Below are positions 6,512-11,905 of a DNA stretch of 11,905 nt, piece by piece. Numbering within the stretch: position 1 is the first letter of the stretch; each line of letters opens with the position of its first letter. The position numbers were made by a program, and so were the translations under genes. The notes beneath the pieces were generated by a model. That model was not told the origin of the DNA. It saw only the letters and a list, made by a program, of their open reading frames with translations, and made no database searches. This DNA is from Clostridiales bacterium DTU023 (lineage in GTDB: Bacteria; Bacillota; Clostridia; Saccharofermentanales; DTU023): contig LFTF01000054.1 in the NCBI GenBank assembly GCA_001512945.1, forward strand, positions 20,614-32,518, given 5' to 3'.

Positions 6512-7335
6512 AAGCCATTCTCCCCTGGGCTACCCTGTTCATCAGGCAACGTTTGTTGTTCACTTACATGCCGTTTTGGGATCAAAAAGTCGGGACATTG
6601 ATCGAGTAACGACAGCCGATTGTAACGCTTTTCCATCTTATCTTCAATCCAGCGGTCCGCAAGACATGATACCTCTGCGCGTATCTCAGATGCCGCTTGA
6701 AACCGATATAGCTTTGGCAGGGATGCCTTCATAATGTGTCGCAATAAATCAACAGCCCCCCTTGAAAGGGTAATAGACGCTTCCTTCTCGTAACGCGACA
6801 TTTCCATCCTGCAAACTAGGCCGCCCTCGCGAAAATTGAAACGCCACGGTTCGTCGATTGCCCCTCTGCAACACACGCATACTTCAAGGCAGGGGGCCAC
6901 TCCGATCTCTTCCATAAGCCGCATCGTTCCCATACGAGCGATGAAAACAGGGTCATCCGCTACCGAGATTTCATGGATCGTGTACGCCCATAAATCATAG
7001 ATTCTTCTTTGAGGCTCGTCATTGCGTGCCACATCTGAAAAAACCTCTGCCGCGTGCGATGCGGCGGCGAGACGGTCGAGATCTTGTGAAACGGCAACGA
7101 ACGATTCTATCACGGAGCCGTCCTTTACCGTGTATCTCGATTGCTGTGAAGAAAGCGTAAAATCAGATAGTGAAAATAATTGAGTAACGCCTCTGAGCCT
7201 GCTTCGGAGACTCTCGCTGGCCGGTGCCAAAGCCGTGATCAATCCCAGCTCCGGCGTGAGCAAGTGAAGGAGTCGGTGCCTGTCTTTCCATGGAAAAGAG
7301 TTCATGACAAACGCCTTGGTCTCAATCGTACCCAC
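6508..7335 (-). CDS. recO: DNA repair protein RecO
   Basis: A 275-residue RecO, the recombination mediator that works with RecR to load RecA on SSB-coated single-stranded DNA. The N-terminal OB-fold begins with the typical ETKAFVMNSFPWKDRHRLL (5-23), leading into LLTPELGLITALAPAS (25-40). The C-terminal part contains a zinc-finger-like set, EVCVCC (151-156) and GGLVC (171-175), followed by the helical bundle. The start is GTG at 7335, supported by GAGGAG inside the end of the preceding ybeY-era gene, about 7 bases upstream. Spacing to that gene is 4 bases, and the stop overlaps sdaAB. The last 25 or so residues are hydrophilic and look like a disordered tail. Neighbour order era-recO is the standard Firmicutes arrangement. 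Confidence 0.95.
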   Translation of the reverse strand: MGTIETKAFVMNSFPWKDRHRLLHLLTPELGLITALAPASESLRSRLRGVTQLFSLSDFTLSSQQSRYTVKDGSVIESFVAVSQDLDRLAAASHAAEVFSDVARNDEPQRRIYDLWAYTIHEISVADDPVFIARMGTMRLMEEIGVAPCLEVCVCCRGAIDEPWRFNFREGGLVCRMEMSRYEKEASITLSRGAVDLLRHIMKASLPKLYRFQAASEIRAEVSCLADRWIEDKMEKRYNRLSLLDQCPDFLIPKRHVSEQQTLPDEQGSPGENGL

Positions 7336-7339
7336 GGCC

Positions 7340-8779
7340 CTACTCCTCTCCGAACAATCCTGCTTCCTTCAGGTCCTGAGGTCTGTTTTGCCAGTCGGGT
7401 TTAACCTTGACAAACAATGAGAGGTAGACACTTGCGTCGAGCAGTTTCTCAATTGATTCGCGAGCTGATATGCCCATGGATTTGATTTTCGATCCACCCT
7501 TTCCAAGCAAAATTTGCTTGTGGGACGATCTGGAACAGAGTATAACCGCGTCAATTTCAACACGTCTTAATCGTTCTTGATCATTTTTCAGATCATTAAG
7601 AGACTCTTGTTCTTCGAACCGTTCAATAATGACCGTGACACCATAAGGAATTTCTTGATTAGTCTGTGTGAGAATTTCCCGACGAACAAGCTCAGCTGTG
7701 AGCATACGCTCTGTTTGGTCTGTTTCATCGCTCAAATCGAATATGCGGCGTCTCACCGGTAATAAACGCTTGATTTCATCAATCAAGCGATCGATGCCGT
7801 CACCATCAAGCGCAGATATCGGTACGTAAGCATTGAGCTGATAAAGATCATCGTATGCTTTGATGAGGGGTAAAATATCCTCTTTGGGGGCTCGATCAAC
7901 CTTGTTGATTATTAGAATCACGGGCTTGTTCCCATGTTTTGCTTGCTCTATGACCTGACGTTCGAGCTCTCCGACAAAGGGATTCCAGGAGGCATCAATC
8001 ATAACGGCAACAACATCAGCTTGGCTAATTGCTCCCGATGCTGCCTTCATCATGGACTTCCCGAGCACATTTTTAGGTTTGTGCAGTCCCGGCGTATCCA
8101 GAAAAGCGATCTGATATTCATCCGTTGTCAAGACGCTCCGAATCGCGCTACGTGTGGTTTGAGGTTTGGCAGATGTGATAGCGAGTGTGCGCTCAGATAG
8201 CTCGTTTAAGAGTGTTGATTTGCCGACGTTCGGACGCCCGGTCAAGGCGACAAACCCGCAGGGCACTTCAAGAAGATCTGCCATTAGGCGTTTCTGCAAA
8301 GCAATCATCTCGACTTCATCTTCCCGGTCGACATGATCGTATCCCAATAAATGAAGTATTCCGTGAATAACGAGAAATTTGAGCTCGTGTTCAAAAGAGT
8401 GCCCCAGTGACTCCGCTTGCTTGGATACAATCGCCGGCGCGATGACAATGTCACCAAGGAAGAGTGTTTTCTGCGCCCCTTCTTCTCCGGCTAACTCCCA
8501 CAGAGGAACTGCAACAATCGGGTTGCCATTTGACATTTCCCGAGCCGGAAACGAGAGAATATCTGTTTCCAAATCTACCGCACGCTGTTCGCGGTTTAGC
8601 TTACGCATCGCGCGCGGACCGATCAGCGACCAGTCAACAGAAATCCGAACACCGTCTGCCATCAAGTTCTGAACAAACGGAGTCGAAAAAAGAGCGTGTG
8701 TCGCAGCTTCGCGGACAATGGGTACTACTGGACCCAAAGGAAAGACACGCTGCCGGTTGCAATGGTTAAGCTCAATCAT
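7340..8779 (-). CDS. ybeY-era: YbeY-Era fusion: endoribonuclease/rRNA maturation factor joined to the Era GTPase
   Basis: One uninterrupted frame encodes two proteins that are normally separate. Counting from the upstream ATG at 8797, residues 7-175 are YbeY with the zinc-binding motif HGILHLLGYDH (H145, H149, H155). YbeY takes part in 16S rRNA 3' maturation and ribosome quality control. Era begins at about residue 179 (CGFVALTGRPNVGKST, G1 at 187-195) with PQTTR (212-216), DTPG (234-237), NKVD (298-301), SAL (328-330) and a C-terminal KH domain with GKGG (432-435). Era binds the 16S 3' end in 30S assembly. The joint has only a few linker residues (about 175-179). All catalytic motifs of both halves are intact. 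I chose the ATG at 8779 because AGGA lies 6 bases upstream and YbeY proteins usually start near MIEL. The ATG at 8797 overlaps the pgpH stop as ATGA and would add six residues. The dgkA and cdd genes found between ybeY and era in Bacillus are absent. Confidence 0.93.
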   Translation of the reverse strand: MIELNHCNRQRVFPLGPVVPIVREAATHALFSTPFVQNLMADGVRISVDWSLIGPRAMRKLNREQRAVDLETDILSFPAREMSNGNPIVAVPLWELAGEEGAQKTLFLGDIVIAPAIVSKQAESLGHSFEHELKFLVIHGILHLLGYDHVDREDEVEMIALQKRLMADLLEVPCGFVALTGRPNVGKSTLLNELSERTLAITSAKPQTTRSAIRSVLTTDEYQIAFLDTPGLHKPKNVLGKSMMKAASGAISQADVVAVMIDASWNPFVGELERQVIEQAKHGNKPVILIINKVDRAPKEDILPLIKAYDDLYQLNAYVPISALDGDGIDRLIDEIKRLLPVRRRIFDLSDETDQTERMLTAELVRREILTQTNQEIPYGVTVIIERFEEQESLNDLKNDQERLRRVEIDAVILCSRSSHKQILLGKGGSKIKSMGISARESIEKLLDASVYLSLFVKVKPDWQNRPQDLKEAGLFGEE

Positions 8780-8793
8780 AGTTAATCCTGTAA

Positions 8794-11001
8794 TCATTCA
8801 TCGTCATATTGACGATCCTTAGCAGTCCGTTCAAGTGTTCTCGCTGCTGGTTTATAAGGAACACGTTCATGGAAGTGACCAGAGTAAACCTGGAGAAAAG
8901 ATTGCGTAATCGTTTCAATATCAGCAAACGACAAACCCGATTTTTTTAGTTGATCCTGATCAATCTTTCCCCGAATGATTTGACTGATCAATTTCTCCGC
9001 ATCTTCAAGTTTATGCACCCCTTCGGACCGCATAGCAGCCTCGACTGAATCGGCAAGCATGACAATTGCGGATTCACGAGAACTCGGTAGCGGTGTGCGG
9101 TAGCAGAACGATTCGACCGGCGGCGGTGCCCCACCTTTGGCTTCAGCCTCCGCAATAGCTTTATCATAAAAATACTGGAGACGTGTCGTCCCGTGGTGTT
9201 CATTGGCAATACGCAGCAGCGGTAGCGGCAGTCTATATTTCCGACCAAGCGTCATGCTGTCCTCAGGGTGTCGCGTAATGATCCGCGCGCTCTCGAGGGG
9301 AGTCAGACGATCGTGTGGATTATCTCCCAACTGATTTTCGGTAAACATGAGTGGCGACTCGAGCTTGCCTACGTCGTGAAAATAAGAACCGACACGTGCG
9401 ATCATCGCATTCGCTCCGATTGCCTCGGCAGCGGTGTCAGCGAGATTCGCGACCATCATAGAGTGTTGCGACGTTCCGGGCGCTTCAACAAAAAGACGCT
9501 TCATCAAAGGATGTCCCGGCTGTGAAAGCTCAATCAAGCGCAAGGGCGAAACCGTGTTAAAGATCAGCTCAAAGAGTGGCATAATTCCGATTCCGATAAT
9601 GACGGATAAACCACCTGATACAGTTGCCTGAGTGACGTTAGACGTAATCAATCCCCACGATTCTTTCTGGAGTAGTCCAACTAACATTGTCGTCATGGCA
9701 TTGACAAATGATGTGGCAAGGATAATACGCGCATAATTGTCGTGACGGTTCGTTCCTTTTGTAAAGAGAGCGGCAATCGTACAACCCAGGATCGCGACTA
9801 TAGGAAATGTCGGGTTGAACGCAGTCATCGGCATGGTGATGATGATAAGCATCGAAGACAAAAATATCGAAGTGCGAAGGCCAAAATACGCTGTAACAAC
9901 AACGGCTGCGAAATAAATGGGCGATGCCAGCGGGTAATCACGTGCCAAATAAGCAGACATGACAAGTGGAAGCAGAACAGCAAGAAGCAACGCCAGGATA
10001 TTGCGCGGAGTCGCAAACAGCAGATCGGAAGAATACCTCGCGAAATAGAGAATTGCAACCAAGCTGACAAGCACAACAAGCGCGAGTGTTGAGCCAAATC
10101 GCACCCAGTCAAACCCCGCTCCGACTGTCAAGTTGAGTTCATCGAGCATCGCCTTCGCCTCAGGCGATATCACTTCGCCCTGGCTGATGATCCGGACGCC
10201 CCGGTTAACCATAACAGGGTTATTTATAACACGTTCATAAGCAGCTTTTCTTGCTTTATCCGTCGCATCTTTATTGTATTCAACATTTGGTTGCAATAAT
10301 AGCGACAACAGACGCCCCGTCAATGCGGCATCGTCAGTATAATATTCCAGCGTTTCGTCAAGTCGGATCACTGTCTCACTGATCGATGCGCGAAGACCGG
10401 CAGAATCTAACGTTTTCGCGACAATCGCCCCTGTCTCCGACAGTATGGTTGCCGTCAAATGCTGGAATCGATCTTCATCCATTCGAATCATAGCGTCAGC
10501 GTCACCGGATGGCAGAACAACCCCAAGCGATTGATCGATCGCTGAAATAAGTGACGATATGGCGATCCCGATCTCTTGGCTGTCCGGCCGCCTCGGACGC
10601 TCTATCGACGAGCCCTGTGTGCCTTCACCCGGCAATTCACTCTCGGTAGGATCAGGTATAACCTGAATGATGGGTTCCCTGTAAAGTGCATCTCTTTTAT
10701 CTTGAACCTGTGCGATCAGGCTCTGTATCATTTCATGCGAAGCGTTACTTTTTTCCTCAGATCGTATCATCACGTTCTGGACATGAGACATTTCGACCAG
10801 TGCCCGGCGCACTGTCTCCGCCTCATCTGCAATATCACGCGGTGCGGAGATATCGTACGGGCTGATATCGCCGACTTGAAGATTAAATTGACGAGGTGTG
10901 GAGCCTATATAGACAGTGATCACCATCGCAGCTATCGCGAGCAGTGCGAAAAGCGAGTTGATGGCAACACGGGTTTTCTTTTGGCGTTTTATTATTTTCA
11001 C
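8794..11001 (-). CDS. pgpH: Cyclic-di-AMP phosphodiesterase PgpH (7TM receptor with intracellular HD hydrolase domain)
   Basis: A 735-residue membrane protein matching the PgpH/YqfF family, which hydrolyses cyclic-di-AMP. Residues about 12-32 form an N-terminal membrane helix. Residues about 33-300 are the extracellular 7TMR-HDED region, with a Pro/Glu-rich loop near 110-142. About seven membrane segments follow between 303 and 484. The cytoplasmic HD domain holds H513 (GTSQHSMMVANLAD), HD at 542-543 (YFHDVGK), H578 (TRHPED), EHHG (601-604) and D651 (MLADSVEAAMRS), the expected metal-binding set, so it should be active. The start is GTG at 11001, with a full AGGAGGT at 11015-11009, 7 bases upstream and inside the end of phoH; the start overlaps the phoH stop as GTGA. 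Position between phoH and ybeY is the conserved Firmicutes location. Confidence 0.96.
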   Translation of the reverse strand: MKIIKRQKKTRVAINSLFALLAIAAMVITVYIGSTPRQFNLQVGDISPYDISAPRDIADEAETVRRALVEMSHVQNVMIRSEEKSNASHEMIQSLIAQVQDKRDALYREPIIQVIPDPTESELPGEGTQGSSIERPRRPDSQEIGIAISSLISAIDQSLGVVLPSGDADAMIRMDEDRFQHLTATILSETGAIVAKTLDSAGLRASISETVIRLDETLEYYTDDAALTGRLLSLLLQPNVEYNKDATDKARKAAYERVINNPVMVNRGVRIISQGEVISPEAKAMLDELNLTVGAGFDWVRFGSTLALVVLVSLVAILYFARYSSDLLFATPRNILALLLAVLLPLVMSAYLARDYPLASPIYFAAVVVTAYFGLRTSIFLSSMLIIITMPMTAFNPTFPIVAILGCTIAALFTKGTNRHDNYARIILATSFVNAMTTMLVGLLQKESWGLITSNVTQATVSGGLSVIIGIGIMPLFELIFNTVSPLRLIELSQPGHPLMKRLFVEAPGTSQHSMMVANLADTAAEAIGANAMIARVGSYFHDVGKLESPLMFTENQLGDNPHDRLTPLESARIITRHPEDSMTLGRKYRLPLPLLRIANEHHGTTRLQYFYDKAIAEAEAKGGAPPPVESFCYRTPLPSSRESAIVMLADSVEAAMRSEGVHKLEDAEKLISQIIRGKIDQDQLKKSGLSFADIETITQSFLQVYSGHFHERVPYKPAARTLERTAKDRQYDDE

Positions 11002-11905
11002 CGATTGTACCTCCTGCTCGGCGATTCCTTCTGACGGGACGTCTCGCGATCGTATGCTCGGATAATACGTTGAACCAGGGGATTTCGAACCACATCGCGC
11101 TCTGTCAGACGCACACTCTTGATCCCCTCCAGTGATTCAAGCAGTGAAGCCGCGTCTTCAAGACCACTACTGCGCCGGGAAGGCAGATCAATCTGGGTAA
11201 TATCCCCTGTAACCACTGCTTTTGCGTTGTATCCGATCCGGGTAAGGAACATTTTCATCTGTTCACGCGTCGTATTCTGTGCTTCATCAAGAATGATAAA
11301 TGCATCGTCAAGTGTTCGACCACGCATATAAGCTAACGGTGAAATTTCTATCTCCCCACGCTCAAGATGTCTCTGGTATGTTTCGAATCCCATCAAGTCG
11401 TTGAGTGAATCGTAAAGCGGCCTCATATATGGGTCTACCTTGCTTTGCATATCACCGGGCAAAAAGCCGAGATTCTCTCCCGCTTCGATCGCGGGGCGTG
11501 TGAGAATAATGCGGGATATTTCATGAGCTCTGAAGGCTTTCACTGCCATCGCAACGGCAAGGTATGTTTTCCCCGTGCCTGCGGGCCCGATCGCAAACGT
11601 CAACTCATGCGTGCGAATGGCTTGAACGTATACTTGCTGGCCGGCAGTCTTCGACGAAATCGGACGGCCCTTCGCATTTACGCAGATTAAATCAGGCGAG
11701 AATTTCTCTGCCTCGCTCAGTGATCCCGCAGATGAAGCATCAATTAGATAACGTGTAAGTTGCTCCGTAACAGGTGCTGCTCCTGATTGGCAGAGTTCAT
11801 GCAAACGTTTTATAATTCTGCTTGCCGTTTCGACCGACTCTCTGTCTTCGCCTCGTATCACAAGACCATCCGCCGTTGAATCGCAAGTCACATTGAACGC
11901 ATTCG
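10998..11905 (-). CDS. phoH: PhoH family ATPase, 5' end outside the window
   Basis: A PhoH-type P-loop ATPase. The frame is open to the window edge. A GTG at 11891 could be read as a start, but the codons before it (Asn-Ala-Phe-Asn) continue the family's N-terminal domain, so I treat the gene as partial, probably missing only about 15-20 residues. Counting from that GTG, Walker A is GPAGTGKTY (102-110), Walker B FIILDEAQN (198-206) and a sensor-like VVTGDITQIDLP (226-237). The stretch ILTRPAIEAGENLGFLPGD (129-147) is typical of the family. PhoH proteins are cytoplasmic ATPases, suggested to act on RNA because of their constant linkage to ybeY. Cotranscribed with pgpH (4-base overlap). The operon promoter lies outside the window. 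Confidence 0.94.
   Translation of the reverse strand, partial: NAFNVTCDSTADGLVIRGEDRESVETASRIIKRLHELCQSGAAPVTEQLTRYLIDASSAGSLSEAEKFSPDLICVNAKGRPISSKTAGQQVYVQAIRTHELTFAIGPAGTGKTYLAVAMAVKAFRAHEISRIILTRPAIEAGENLGFLPGDMQSKVDPYMRPLYDSLNDLMGFETYQRHLERGEIEISPLAYMRGRTLDDAFIILDEAQNTTREQMKMFLTRIGYNAKAVVTGDITQIDLPSRRSSGLEDAASLLESLEGIKSVRLTERDVVRNPLVQRIIRAYDRETSRQKESPSRRYNR

Noticed and set aside
8250..8280. A hidden frameshift or stop separating ybeY from era
   Set aside because: The frame is continuous through the joint, both halves are complete, and no stop codon is seen. An assembly error cannot be excluded from sequence alone.
10576..11034. A 152-codon plus-strand frame antisense to the start of pgpH and the end of phoH
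   Set aside because: It mirrors well-supported coding sequence on the other strand; the translation is Cys/His/Arg-rich without recognisable motifs.
11889..11891. GTG as the true start of phoH
   Set aside because: The upstream in-frame codons to the window edge continue the PhoH N-terminal domain and no stop intervenes, so the gene most likely begins beyond the window.

Overview
The window looks like chromosomal DNA from a low-to-mid GC Firmicute, most likely a clostridial-type anaerobe. The main evidence is the cluster phoH - pgpH - ybeY - era - recO on the minus strand. This order is the conserved Firmicutes housekeeping block (in Bacillus: phoH-yqfF-ybeY-dgkA-cdd-era-recO). The two-gene, iron-sulfur type L-serine dehydratase (sdaAB/sdaAA) and strong AGGAGG-type ribosome binding sites with several GTG/TTG starts point the same way. 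Genus cannot be read from the sequence. I saw no tRNA, rRNA, CRISPR array, insertion sequence or prophage gene.

Region 1 (1-1971, minus strand) is a tight catabolic-looking operon. It runs nucleoside hydrolase -> TrpF-like (beta/alpha)8 isomerase -> PfkB-family sugar or nucleoside kinase, the last cut by the window start. The TrpF-like protein keeps the phosphate-binding half of a phosphoribosylanthranilate isomerase. It has lost the N-terminal catalytic Cys motif and the anthranilate-binding Arg region, so tryptophan synthesis is unlikely. A nucleoside or sugar salvage route (hydrolyse, phosphorylate, isomerise) is a reasonable but unproven reading.

Region 2 (1972-2381) is a 410-base AT-rich divergent promoter region. 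It has a candidate promoter for each direction, a perfect 8-bp inverted repeat (2167-2187) and smaller hairpins in the presumed leader of the nucleoside hydrolase operon.

Region 3 (2382-4901, plus strand) is a single gene for an 839-residue protein. A Cas4/RecB-like PD-(D/E)XK nuclease domain is fused to an XPD/DinG-type iron-sulfur superfamily 2 helicase. It converges on sdaAA, and the two genes share a TTAA that holds both stop codons.

Region 4 (4898-11905, minus strand) is one tightly packed operon: phoH (5' end outside the window), pgpH (cyclic-di-AMP phosphodiesterase), a YbeY-Era fusion, recO, sdaAB and sdaAA. Most junctions are 4-base start/stop overlaps or gaps of a few bases, implying translational coupling. 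The block joins rRNA maturation and 30S assembly (YbeY, Era, perhaps PhoH), second-messenger turnover (PgpH), recombinational repair (RecO) and serine deamination to pyruvate (SdaAB/SdaAA). The least ordinary items are the one-frame YbeY-Era fusion, the nuclease-helicase fusion and the degenerate TrpF paralogue in the nucleoside hydrolase operon.
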